The notes beneath the pieces were generated by a model that saw only the letters and a program-made list of their open reading frames with translations, had not been told where the DNA came from and did no database searches. From contig JABABD010000026.1 in NCBI GenBank assembly GCA_014238425.1, forward strand, positions 1 to 64,000: a stretch of DNA of 64,000 bases, written 5' to 3'. Made by a program: the position numbers and the translations under genes. Of the stretch, positions 18,377-26,009 are shown piece by piece. Each line of letters begins with the position of its first letter. Within the stretch, counting starts at the first letter, position 1. The DNA comes from Flavobacteriaceae bacterium (GTDB lineage: Bacteria > Bacteroidota > Bacteroidia > Flavobacteriales > Flavobacteriaceae).

Positions 18377-18394
18377 AATGATAAACTCGACATT

Positions 18395-19351
18395 ATGAGT
18401 GAAGAACAAATAAAAAATCTCGAAGAACAATTTGAAGCGCGCATTGCCCGTGACGAAAAAATTGAACCAAAAGATTGGATGCCAGAAAAGTATCGCAAAA
18501 CGCATATTAGACAAATGTCGCAACATGCGCATTCAGAGATCGTAGGGATGCTTCCAGAAGGTAATTGGATAACTAGAGCACCTTCATTAAGACGAAAAGT
18601 GGCTTTGCTTGCAAAAGTCCAAGACGAAGCAGGGCATGGGTTGTATTTGTACTCTGCCTGTGAAACACTCGGGATTTCAAGAGATGAACTATATGAGCAA
18701 CTTCATACTGGTAAGGCGAAATACTCTAGTATATTTAATTATCCAACGGTTACTTGGGCAGATATGGGTGCTATTGGCTGGTTGGTAGACGGCGCAGCTA
18801 TTATTAACCAAGTGCCATTGTGTAATACATCTTTTGGGCCTTATGCAAGAGCTATGATTCGCGTATGCAAGGAGGAAAGTTTTCATCAGCGCCAAGGATA
18901 TGAAATCATGATTAAATTGGCTAGTGGAACACCAGAACAAAAAGAAATGGCGCAAGATGCATTAAACCGTTGGTGGTGGCCATCCTTAATGATGCTAGGG
19001 CCTACAGATGCAGAATCCATTCATACCGAACAATCTATGAAATGGAAGTTGAAACGTAAATCTAATGACGATTTGCGTCAGCAATTTATTGATCAAACAG
19101 TACCTCAAGCAGATTTGATAGGACTGACGGTTCCTGATGCTAATTTGAAATGGAATGAAGAGACCGGACACTACGATTTTGGAGAGATTGATTGGGATGA
19201 GTTCTGGCAAGTTGTGAAAGGTCATGGGCCATGCAATAAAGAACGAATGAATGCTAGAGTAGGTGCGTGGGAACGCGGAGAATGGGTGAGAGATGCTGCC
19301 ATGGCCCATGCTGAAAAGAAGCAAAACAGAAAAGATAAACAAGCAGTTTAA
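18395..19351 (+). CDS. paaA: Phenylacetyl-CoA epoxidase catalytic subunit PaaA
   Basis: The 318-residue protein is the di-iron subunit of the ring 1,2-phenylacetyl-CoA epoxidase. Visible iron-ligand motifs are [10 protein letters not shown] (ExxH-type, near residue 75) and [12 protein letters not shown] (ExxH, near 160). Strongly conserved family phrases include [19 protein letters not shown] and [16 protein letters not shown]. The enzyme adds one oxygen atom from O2 across C1-C2 of the CoA-bound ring. The repeat at 19360-19410 lies between this gene and paaB. Confidence 0.96.
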   Translation: MSEEQIKNLEEQFEARIARDEKIEPKDWMPEKYRKTHIRQMSQHAHSEIVGMLPEGNWITRAPSLRRKVALLAKVQDEAGHGLYLYSACETLGISRDELYEQLHTGKAKYSSIFNYPTVTWADMGAIGWLVDGAAIINQVPLCNTSFGPYARAMIRVCKEESFHQRQGYEIMIKLASGTPEQKEMAQDALNRWWWPSLMMLGPTDAESIHTEQSMKWKLKRKSNDDLRQQFIDQTVPQADLIGLTVPDANLKWNEETGHYDFGEIDWDEFWQVVKGHGPCNKERMNARVGAWERGEWVRDAAMAHAEKKQNRKDKQAV

Positions 19352-19359
19352 AAATTTTC

Positions 19360-19410
19360 GTCAGTTCGAGTGAAATTGCTTTTTGGCAATTTTGTATCGA
19401 GAATAAGACG
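19360..19410. repeat. Short palindromic repeat, copy 1 (paaA-paaB gap)
   Basis: The element starts GTCAGTTCGAG and ends with TATCGAGAATAAGAC; in the middle AAATTGC (19373-19379) pairs with GCAATTT (19386-19392). It fills most of the 78-nt gap between paaA and paaB. It shares the outer TCxxTTCGAG / TCGAGAA frame with the copies at 19729, 20551 and 24089, though the centre differs. Reading through it adds a false 20-residue start to PaaB. Confidence 0.65.
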
Positions 19411-19429
19411 AAGTATTAAATATAAATAT

Positions 19430-19720
19430 ATGTCTGATAAGAAAAACTGGCCGCTTTGGGAAGTCTTCGTGAGAAGTAAAAACGGATTGGAACATCGTCA
19501 TTTCGGTAGTCTGCATGCAGCAGATGCTGATATGGCTTTAGAGAATGCGCGCGACGTATATACACGCCGCAATGAAGGTGTGAGTATATGGGTAGTAGAG
19601 TCTAAAGACATTACGGCTTCAAATCCTGAAAATAATGGAGAATTGTTTGAACCAGCTCAAGATAAGGTATATCGTCACCCAACATTTTACGATTTGCCGG
19701 ATGAAGTAAAACATATGTAA
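19430..19720 (+). CDS. paaB: Phenylacetyl-CoA epoxidase subunit PaaB
   Basis: The 96-residue protein (MSDKKNWPLWEVFVRSKNGLE...) matches PaaB in length (about 95) and in the phrases GLEHRHFGSLHAADADMALENARDVYTRR and SIWVVES. PaaB joins PaaAC into the larger epoxidase complex and is needed for activity. The start chosen is ATG at 19430; an in-frame GTG at 19370 lies within the palindromic repeat and would only add its translation. Confidence 0.94.
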   Translation: MSDKKNWPLWEVFVRSKNGLEHRHFGSLHAADADMALENARDVYTRRNEGVSIWVVESKDITASNPENNGELFEPAQDKVYRHPTFYDLPDEVKHM

Positions 19721-19728
19721 CAACTTGT

Positions 19729-19757
19729 TGTCACCTTGAGCGTAGCCGAAAGATCTT
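19729..19757. repeat. Short palindromic repeat, copy 2 (paaB-paaC gap)
   Basis: TGTCACCTTGAGCGTAGCCG followed by AAAGATCTT: a diverged version of the copy in paaH (TGTCACCTCGAGCGCAGTCG...). It lacks any long centre and occupies half of the 51-nt paaB-paaC gap. Confidence 0.6.
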
Positions 19758-19771
19758 ATTAAGAATGAAAA

Positions 19772-20527
19772 ATGAAAAACGAAAACTTATATAAATACAT
19801 CCTTGGTATAGCAGATAATTCCCTGATTCTTGGTCAGAGAATGGGAGAATTATGTGGTCATGGACCAAGTTTAGAAACTGACATTGCTTGTACTAATATA
19901 TCACTGGATTTATTTGGGCAAGTACGTAGCTATTATCAATACGCTGCAAAAATCACTGGAGATGGAAGAACCGAAGATGATATAGCCATGCTTCGTAAAG
20001 AACGTGAGTATGTAAATGTATTACTCGTAGAACAACCAAATCGGGACTTTGCCTACACGATAGGGCGTCAGTTTTTGTTCGATGTGTATCATTACATGTT
20101 TTTGGCGCAATTGCAAAAAAGCCATGATGTAACCTTGTCGGCAATTGCTGCTAAGTGCATTAAAGAGGTGAGTTATCATAAAAGATTTTCATCTGATTGG
20201 ATAAAACGTCTTGGTGACGGTACTCAAGAAAGTCGTGCAAAAATGCAGGATGCTATAAATGGATTATGGACTTATACTGACGAGTTGTTTCATATGACTG
20301 ATGCTGATACAGCTATGATAAAAGAAGGTATTAGTGTTGATGTTTCGACGTTGAAAGAAAATTATTATCAACAAGTGAAATCAATTCTTGAAGAAGCAAT
20401 TTTGGAAGTGCCTGAATCTAAATGGTTTCAAAAAGGAGGGAAACAAGGCATTCATACAGAACACTTGGGATATTTATTGAGTGATTTGCAATATATGCAA
20501 CGCACGTATCCCAATATGGAGTGGTAA
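19772..20527 (+). CDS. paaC: Phenylacetyl-CoA epoxidase structural subunit PaaC
   Basis: The 251-residue protein is the non-catalytic ferritin-like partner of PaaA. Conserved phrases are GIADNSLILGQRMGELCGHGPSLETDIA near the start, ALTNISLD-like CTNISLDLFGQVRSYYQYAA, and KEVSYHKRFSSDW and GKQGIHTEHLGYLLSDLQYMQR at the end. The iron-ligand set is degenerate compared with PaaA, as in the family. The ATG at 19772 directly precedes the conserved region. Confidence 0.95.
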   Translation: MKNENLYKYILGIADNSLILGQRMGELCGHGPSLETDIACTNISLDLFGQVRSYYQYAAKITGDGRTEDDIAMLRKEREYVNVLLVEQPNRDFAYTIGRQFLFDVYHYMFLAQLQKSHDVTLSAIAAKCIKEVSYHKRFSSDWIKRLGDGTQESRAKMQDAINGLWTYTDELFHMTDADTAMIKEGISVDVSTLKENYYQQVKSILEEAILEVPESKWFQKGGKQGIHTEHLGYLLSDLQYMQRTYPNMEW

Positions 20528-20550
20528 CAACGTAAATAATTATAGTTAAA

Positions 20551-20624
20551 TGTCACCTCGAGCATTACTGAGGGCAAAATATATTTTGCACGATAGTAGC
20601 TTGCGAAGCAAGTCGAGAGGTCTC
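20551..20624. repeat. Short palindromic repeat, copy 3 (paaC-paaD gap, long form)
   Basis: The outer frame TGTCACCTCGAG ... GTCGAGAGGTCTC is the same as in the paaH copy, but the centre here is about 45 nt longer and holds two small palindromes: GCAAAATATATTTTGC (perfect, 16 nt) and CTTGCGAAGCAAG. It takes up most of the 103-nt gap between paaC and paaD. Confidence 0.75.
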
Positions 20625-20630
20625 AATAAA

Positions 20631-21131
20631 ATGATAACGACAGAGCAGCATATTGACGAAAAATTAATTCCAATTTTGGAAACTGTATCGGATCCAGAAA
20701 TTCCTGTATTGTCAATTATGGATATGGGAGTAGTGCGCTCAGCAGTTTTAGAAAATGATATTGTAAAAATTCAAATTACACCAACATATAGCGGTTGTCC
20801 CGCTATGGATGTAATAGGCGATGACATAAAGAAAGCATTGAAAGAGGTTGGATATAATTCAGAAATAGAGTTGATTCTAGCACCAGCCTGGACTACCGAT
20901 TGGATAACAACCAGAGGTAGAAAAGCTCTTGAAGATTATGGAATTGCCGCACCTCTTGATGCCGAAGCAGATAAGGAAGTGCTCTTAGGAGATAAAAGAA
21001 TAGTGAAATGTACTAATTGTGGCTCTACAAACACGAGATTAGTGAGTCAGTTTGGATCCACAGCTTGTAAAGCACAATTTCAATGTGAAGATTGTCAAGA
21101 GCCATTTGATTATTTTAAATGTTTAAAATGA
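20631..21131 (+). CDS. paaD: PaaD, iron-sulfur/maturation protein of the phenylacetyl-CoA epoxidase
   Basis: The 166-residue protein (E. coli about 165) has an N-terminal MIP18/DUF59 domain (ILETVSDPEIPVLSIMDMGVVR, TPTYSGCPAMDVI) and a C-terminal cysteine-rich zinc-ribbon-like part (CTNCGSTNTR ... CKAQFQCEDCQEPFDYFKC). PaaD is needed for epoxidase maturation, probably iron or Fe-S handling. The start is ATG at 20631; an ATG at 20550 reads through the palindromic repeat. Its stop overlaps the start of the VOC gene (ATGA). Confidence 0.94.
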   Translation: MITTEQHIDEKLIPILETVSDPEIPVLSIMDMGVVRSAVLENDIVKIQITPTYSGCPAMDVIGDDIKKALKEVGYNSEIELILAPAWTTDWITTRGRKALEDYGIAAPLDAEADKEVLLGDKRIVKCTNCGSTNTRLVSQFGSTACKAQFQCEDCQEPFDYFKCLK

Positions 21132-21490
21132 TGTTAGGGTTAAGAACAACAATATATAGAGTAACGGATTTAGTAGAAGCAAAAGCGTGGTATACTAAAG
21201 CTTTTGAGGTTAAACCCTATTTTGATGAACTTTTTTATGTCGGATTTAATATAGGGGGATACGAATTAGGATTGTTACCTGACGAAGGTGCTAACATAAA
21301 TGGAGAGAATGTATTGTCGTATTGGGGCGTAGAAGATATTCAGAAAACGTACCAGCATTTATTAGAATTAGGCGCTACAACACACGAAGAACCAAATAAT
21401 GTTGGAGGTGAATTAATGGTGGCTACAGTTAAAGATCCGTGGAAGAATATAATTGGAATTATTTATAATCCATATTTTAAATTACCGTAA
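21128..21490 (+). CDS. VOC (glyoxalase/bleomycin-resistance) family protein in the paa operon
   Basis: This 120-residue protein has the single-domain VOC fold pattern: LRTTIYRVTDLVEAKAWYTKAFEVKPYF at the start, YVGFNIGGYELGLLPDEG, and the paired ELMVATVKDPWKNIIGIIYNP at the end. Candidate metal ligands are few; the usual first His is replaced by Thr/Tyr, while a Glu-rich segment EEPNNVGGE is present. It overlaps paaD by 4 nt (ATG at 21128) and precedes paaG, so it is part of the paa operon though not among the core paa genes of enterics. A role in handling a reactive intermediate or an isomerisation is a guess. Confidence 0.8.
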   Translation: MMLGLRTTIYRVTDLVEAKAWYTKAFEVKPYFDELFYVGFNIGGYELGLLPDEGANINGENVLSYWGVEDIQKTYQHLLELGATTHEEPNNVGGELMVATVKDPWKNIIGIIYNPYFKLP

Positions 21491-21494
21491 TAAT

Positions 21495-22274
21495 ATGAGC
21501 TCAATTGAATTGAAAATTGAAAATAAGATAGCGTACATCTCGCTCAATAGACCCGATGTGTTCAATAGTTTCAATCGAGAAATGGCTTTGAGTTTGCAAA
21601 ACATTTTGGATGATTGTGAATCCAATGTAGAGGTAAGAGCTATGGTTCTTACGGGCAACGGAAAAGCCTTTTGTGCCGGACAAGACCTTAAAGAAGTAAC
21701 ATCTCCAGAGTTAAATCCTGGTTTCAAAAAAATTCTTGAAGAACACTATAACCCTATTATATCACGCATTCGGAATATCAAAAAACCAATTATTGCTGCG
21801 GTGAATGGCGTTGCAGCTGGTGCTGGAGCAAACATAGCACTAGCATGTGATGTGGTCGTCGCTCATGAGCATGTGAGTTTTATTCAAGCCTTCAGTAAAA
21901 TTGGATTAATACCTGATAGCGCTGGGACGTTCTTTTTACCAAGATTAATTGGCTTTCAAAAAGCATCTGCCTTAGCAATGCTCGGAGAAAAAGTATCGGC
22001 AGAAGAAGCAGAACGTATAGGAATGATTTATAAAGTGATTCCATTAGAAACATTTAAAGAAGAGATAGAAAAGCTCGCATTAAAACTAGCTAATATGCCA
22101 ACCAAAGCTTTGGGAATGATTAAAGAATTGTTGAATCAGTCATTGAATAATGACTTAGAGACGCAATTGAAAATGGAATCGAAGTATCAAATAGAAGCAG
22201 CTCAAAGTGATGATTACGCTGAAGGAGTAGCAGCTTTTATAGAAAAGCGTAAACCAGAATTTAAAGGAAAGTAA
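21495..22274 (+). CDS. paaG: PaaG, ring-1,2-epoxyphenylacetyl-CoA isomerase
   Basis: The 259-residue crotonase-family protein (E. coli PaaG about 262) has the oxyanion motifs GNGKAFCAGQDLKE near residue 55 and AVNGVAAGAGANIALACDVV near 100, and the catalytic-region phrase SFIQAFSKIGLIPDSAGTFFLPRL, with the Asp of LIPDSAG typical of isomerases of this group. PaaG turns the ring epoxide into the seven-membered oxepin-CoA and later shifts a double bond in the open chain. The start at 21495 is favoured over an in-frame ATG at 21453 that overlaps the VOC gene. Start of the next gene overlaps its stop by one base. Confidence 0.9.
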   Translation: MSSIELKIENKIAYISLNRPDVFNSFNREMALSLQNILDDCESNVEVRAMVLTGNGKAFCAGQDLKEVTSPELNPGFKKILEEHYNPIISRIRNIKKPIIAAVNGVAAGAGANIALACDVVVAHEHVSFIQAFSKIGLIPDSAGTFFLPRLIGFQKASALAMLGEKVSAEEAERIGMIYKVIPLETFKEEIEKLALKLANMPTKALGMIKELLNQSLNNDLETQLKMESKYQIEAAQSDDYAEGVAAFIEKRKPEFKGK

Positions 22275-23212
22275 TGGATAAGGAGACACTCTTACAAGTT
22301 CATGAAAGGATAAAACCTTTTATTCATAGAACACCTGTGCTCACTTCAGAATTGTTGAATGAGATGTCTGGTACTCGAGTGTTTTTTAAATGTGAAAACT
22401 TTCAGAAAATGGGAGCCTTTAAAATGCGCGGTGCAGCAAATGCTATTTTAAGCTTAACAGATGAAGAACGAGGCAAAGGAGTTGTGACGCATTCTTCTGG
22501 AAATTTTGCACAAGCGGTATCGTTAGCAGCGAAAAAATTAGGAGTAAAAGCCTATATCGTAATGCCAGAAAATGCACCTCAAGTAAAAAAAGATGGCGTG
22601 AAAACATACGATGGTGAAATTATAGAGTGCCCTTCAACGATTCAGCATAGGGAGGATACTGCGAAACAAATTCAAGAAGATAAAGGTGCTACATTCTTAC
22701 ACCCGTCAAATCAAGATGAGGTAATTTATGGACAAGGAACAGCCGCAATAGAATTACTGGAAGAGCAACCAGGTTTAGACTATATTTTCACACCAGTTGG
22801 TGGTGGTGGTTTATTGGCTGGAACTGCATTGGCAGCTTATTATTTTTCAAATAATTGTAAGGTTATAGCGGGTGAGCCAATAGAAGCAGACGACGCATAT
22901 CGTTCTCTTATGTCTGGAAAAATTGAAACTAATGAGACTTATGATACAGTTGCAGATGGATTGCGAACACATTTGGGGGATAGAAATTTTCCTATTATTC
23001 AAGAACATGTAGAAAAAATAATTCGAGTCAGTGAAGATGAAATTATAAGTGCAATAAAACTGATTTGGGAACGCATGAAGATTATTGTAGAGCCTTCATC
23101 TGCTGTTCCCTTTGCAGCATTATTGAGAGATAAAAAAGATTATAAAAACAAAAAAGTCGGCATTATTTTGTCCGGCGGAAATGTAGATCTAAGAAATCTA
23201 CCATTTAATTAA
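22274..23212 (+). CDS. PLP-dependent threonine/serine dehydratase or serine racemase-like enzyme
   Basis: The 312-residue fold-type II PLP enzyme has the Schiff-base lysine in GAFKMRGAANAI near residue 53, the Ser/Asn loop SSGNFAQAVSLAAK near 75 and the glycine loop VGGGGLLAG near 175. It lacks the C-terminal ACT domains of biosynthetic IlvA, so it resembles catabolic threonine dehydratases, serine racemases or 3-hydroxyaspartate ammonia-lyases. It sits inside the paa operon with a 1-nt overlap to paaG and 5 nt to paaH. It has no known step in phenylacetate breakdown. It may serve amino-acid catabolism co-induced with the pathway (inference). Confidence 0.85.
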   Translation: MDKETLLQVHERIKPFIHRTPVLTSELLNEMSGTRVFFKCENFQKMGAFKMRGAANAILSLTDEERGKGVVTHSSGNFAQAVSLAAKKLGVKAYIVMPENAPQVKKDGVKTYDGEIIECPSTIQHREDTAKQIQEDKGATFLHPSNQDEVIYGQGTAAIELLEEQPGLDYIFTPVGGGGLLAGTALAAYYFSNNCKVIAGEPIEADDAYRSLMSGKIETNETYDTVADGLRTHLGDRNFPIIQEHVEKIIRVSEDEIISAIKLIWERMKIIVEPSSAVPFAALLRDKKDYKNKKVGIILSGGNVDLRNLPFN

Positions 23213-23217
23213 GATAT

Positions 23218-24390
23218 ATGAACGTTGGAATCATAGGCTCTGGAACAATGGGAAGTGGTATTGCACAGGTCGCTGCAACATCTGGTTGTAAAGTAAAGTT
23301 ATACGACACAAATCAAAATGCCTTGGACAAGGCCAAAGCGTCTTTGGAGAAGATATTGAATCGTTTGATTGAAAAAAAACGCATTGATGAAACTGAAAAA
23401 TCCAGAATACAAGCCAATATTACCTATGTAAGCAGTCTAAAAGAATTGACCGATTCTAATGTAACTATAGAAGCGATTATTGAAAATCTTGATATCAAGA
23501 AAAAGGTGTTTGCTGAACTAGAAAGCTATGTGTCTAGTGACTGTATTATTGCTTCAAACACCTCAAGTTTATCCATCGCATCTATTGCGGCCTCGCTCAA
23601 TACACCGGAGCGTTGCGTTGGTATTCATTTTTTCAATCCTGCGCCTTTGATGAAATTAGTTGAGGTGATTCCTGCAATCCAGACGTCTGAAGCGGTTTTA
23701 AAAAAATCTGTTCAAATTATTTCAGATTGGAAGAAAATAGTTGCAGTGGCCAAAGATACACCTGGATTTATTGTAAATCGTGTGGCAAGACCTTTTTATG
23801 GAGAATCATTGCGTATTTATGAAGAAGGTATTGCTGATTTTGCGACTATAGACTGGAGTTTGAAGACATTAGGAGGTTTTAGAATGGGACCTTTTGAATT
23901 GATGGATTTTATTGGCAATGATGTGAATTACACAGTAACCGAAACGGTATTTACTGCTTTCTATTTCGATTCTAGATACAAACCAGCATTTACACAAAAA
24001 CGTTTTGCGGAAGCTGGATACTTAGGACGAAAATCTGGTAAGGGTTATTACGACTATGATGATAACGGAAAACTTATTGGAGGTCTAGATGTCACCTCGA
24101 GCGCAGTCGAGAGGTCTCTTGCCGAGTCAATATTCAATCGTGTTTTAGTGATGTTGATTAACGAAGCTGCAGATGCTTTATTCTTGAATGTCGCTTCAGC
24201 TGAAGATATAGATAATGCAATGACCAAAGGCGTAAATTATCCTAAAGGCTTATTGGCTTGGGCAGATGAAATTGGTATAGATAAATGTGTTACAGCATTA
24301 GATAGATTGTATGACGAATATCACGAAGATAGATATCGATGCAGTCCATTATTACGTAAGATGAATAGAGAAAACAAAACATTCTTTTAA
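23218..24390 (+). CDS. paaH: PaaH, 3-hydroxyacyl-CoA (3-hydroxyadipyl-CoA) dehydrogenase
   Basis: The 390-residue protein has the NAD Rossmann motif GSGTMGSGIAQ at 7-17, the SNTSSLSIASIA and HFFNPAPLMKLVEVI motifs with the catalytic His near 141, and two 3HCDH C-terminal domains (about 185-285 and 305-390). It oxidises 3-hydroxyadipyl-CoA to 3-oxoadipyl-CoA. It is shorter than E. coli PaaH (about 475) but has both C-domains. Odd: residues 292-301 (VTSSAVERSL), in the linker between the domains, are encoded by a copy of the palindromic repeat found in the gaps of this operon. The reading frame is kept. The stop overlaps the paaI start by one base. Confidence 0.92.
   Translation: MNVGIIGSGTMGSGIAQVAATSGCKVKLYDTNQNALDKAKASLEKILNRLIEKKRIDETEKSRIQANITYVSSLKELTDSNVTIEAIIENLDIKKKVFAELESYVSSDCIIASNTSSLSIASIAASLNTPERCVGIHFFNPAPLMKLVEVIPAIQTSEAVLKKSVQIISDWKKIVAVAKDTPGFIVNRVARPFYGESLRIYEEGIADFATIDWSLKTLGGFRMGPFELMDFIGNDVNYTVTETVFTAFYFDSRYKPAFTQKRFAEAGYLGRKSGKGYYDYDDNGKLIGGLDVTSSAVERSLAESIFNRVLVMLINEAADALFLNVASAEDIDNAMTKGVNYPKGLLAWADEIGIDKCVTALDRLYDEYHEDRYRCSPLLRKMNRENKTFF
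24089..24118. repeat. Short palindromic repeat, copy 4, in frame inside paaH
   Basis: ATGTCACCTCGAGCGCAGTC followed by GAGAGGTCTC: the short form of the element at 20551-20624, with the same outer sequence. It lies within paaH and encodes the linker VTSSAVERSL without a stop or frameshift. Confidence 0.75.
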
Positions 24391-24797
24391 TGCAAGGAGA
24401 GAAAATACCATATAGAATGTTATCGCTTGATCCATTTAGTACATGGATGGGTATTGAGATTTTAGAATGTGAAGTTGGTCGTTGTAAAGTTGGTATGGTT
24501 GTGAGAGAAAATATGTTAAATAGTATGGGCAAAGCACATGGTGGCATTAGTTATACCCTAGCGGATACGGCTTTTGGGTTTACAGCAAATACGCATGGCA
24601 AGTATGCTGTATCTATTGAAACAAGTATCAATCATATTGAGGCTTTGGAAGAAGGGGACTATCTAGAGGCTGATTGCATTATTGAAAAGGTAAATAATAA
24701 ATTAGGATTTAATATTATCGAAGTGAAACGCGGTGATGAATTAGTTGCTCTATTTAAGGGAGTGGTATATCGAACAAAAAAAGATTGGGAAGAATAA
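24390..24797 (+). CDS. paaI: PaaI, hydroxyphenylacetyl-CoA/acyl-CoA thioesterase
   Basis: The 135-residue hot-dog-fold protein (E. coli PaaI about 140) has the family motif GKAHGGISYTLADTAFGFTAN (start near 44), with the active-site Asp in LADTAF, and SIETSINHIE. PaaI is a tetrameric thioesterase thought to rescue CoA from dead-end intermediates of the pathway. Its ATG overlaps the paaH stop by one base, and paaJ starts 2 nt after its stop. Confidence 0.92.
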   Translation: MQGEKIPYRMLSLDPFSTWMGIEILECEVGRCKVGMVVRENMLNSMGKAHGGISYTLADTAFGFTANTHGKYAVSIETSINHIEALEEGDYLEADCIIEKVNNKLGFNIIEVKRGDELVALFKGVVYRTKKDWEE

Positions 24798-24799
24798 AT

Positions 24800-26008
24800 A
24801 TGAAAGAAGCATATATCATAGATGGCATTAGAACGCCAATAGGAAGTTACAAAGGCACTTTATCGGCTGTGCGTACAGACGATCTAGGAGCTATTGTCAT
24901 TGAAGAAATAGTAAAGCGAAATCCAAACATTCCGAAGGAAGCTTATGATGATGTCATCATGGGTTGTGCGAATCAAGCTGGGGAAGACAATCGTAATGTA
25001 GCGAGGATGTCTTTGCTGCTGGCAGGATTGCCATTTACAGTGCCAGGAGAAACAGTAAATCGCCTATGTAGTTCTGGGCTTTCAGCAATAATTCATGCCA
25101 ATCGAGCCATAAAAGCTGGAGATGGTGATGTGTTCATTTCTGGAGGTGTTGAGAATATGACGCGTGGACCCTATGTAATCGCAAAACCATCAACAGGATT
25201 TGGCGGCGATTCAAAAATGTACGATTCAACATTTGGATGGCGCTTTATAAATCCGAAGATGCAGAAATTGTATGGTACGGATGGTATGGGAAACACTGCC
25301 GAAAATCTCGTGGAGAAATATAATATTTCACGTGAAGATCAAGACAAGTTTGCTTATTGGAGTCAGATGAAAGCGGTAAAAGCACAACAAAATGGACGCT
25401 TATCCAAAGAGATTGTCACTGTTGAGATTCCGCAGCGCAAGAAAGACCCTATTCAGTTTTCGAAAGATGAATTTGTCAAACCTAACACTTCCTTAGAGAT
25501 TTTGGCCAAATTACGCCCAGCATTTAAAAAAGATGGGGGAAGCGTTACAGCAGGAAACGCTTCAGGTTTGAATGATGGTGCAGCGGCAACGATTATTGCT
25601 TCTGAAGAAGCAGTGAGGAAATACGATTTAAAACCTTTAGCTCGAATAGTAAGTTCAGCAGTTGTAGGTGTGGAGCCTAGAATTATGGGTATTGGTCCAG
25701 TGCAAGCGTCAAATAAGGCTTTGGAAAAAGCTGGGTTGACAATGGATGATATGGATATCATCGAACTTAATGAAGCATTTGCATCTCAAGCTTTAGCATG
25801 TACAAGAGCTTGGGGATTAGCAGATAACGATTCAAGATTGAATCCTAATGGAGGGTCTATTGCTATTGGACACCCTTTAGGTGTTACTGGAGCGCGAATA
25901 GCGTATTCTGCAGCTTTAGAATTACATGAGCAACAAAAACGTTACGCATTAATCACCATGTGCATTGGTGTAGGGCAAGGCTATGCAGCAATTATAGAAA
26001 GGGTATAA
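24800..26008 (+). CDS. paaJ: PaaJ, 3-oxoadipyl-CoA / 3-oxo-5,6-didehydrosuberyl-CoA thiolase
   Basis: The 402-residue thiolase (E. coli PaaJ about 401) has the nucleophile loop NRLCSSGLSAI with Cys near 90, the motif NEAFASQALA near 315, NPNGGSIAIGHPLGVTGAR with the active His near 355, and the C-terminal TMCIGVGQGYAAI with the second Cys near 390. It cleaves 3-oxo-5,6-dehydrosuberyl-CoA and later 3-oxoadipyl-CoA to acetyl-CoA and succinyl-CoA. ATG at 24800 is preferred over an upstream in-frame TTG at 24785 that overlaps paaI. Confidence 0.93.
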   Translation: MKEAYIIDGIRTPIGSYKGTLSAVRTDDLGAIVIEEIVKRNPNIPKEAYDDVIMGCANQAGEDNRNVARMSLLLAGLPFTVPGETVNRLCSSGLSAIIHANRAIKAGDGDVFISGGVENMTRGPYVIAKPSTGFGGDSKMYDSTFGWRFINPKMQKLYGTDGMGNTAENLVEKYNISREDQDKFAYWSQMKAVKAQQNGRLSKEIVTVEIPQRKKDPIQFSKDEFVKPNTSLEILAKLRPAFKKDGGSVTAGNASGLNDGAAATIIASEEAVRKYDLKPLARIVSSAVVGVEPRIMGIGPVQASNKALEKAGLTMDDMDIIELNEAFASQALACTRAWGLADNDSRLNPNGGSIAIGHPLGVTGARIAYSAALELHEQQKRYALITMCIGVGQGYAAIIERV

Positions 26009-26009
26009 T

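Noticed and set aside
19370..19429. N-terminal extension of PaaB from GTG at 19370
   Set aside because: The added 20 residues are the translation of the palindromic repeat; the ATG at 19430 gives the normal PaaB length.
20550..20630. N-terminal extension of PaaD from ATG at 20550
   Set aside because: It reads through the repeat element at 20551-20624; ATG at 20631 gives the normal PaaD length and start of homology.
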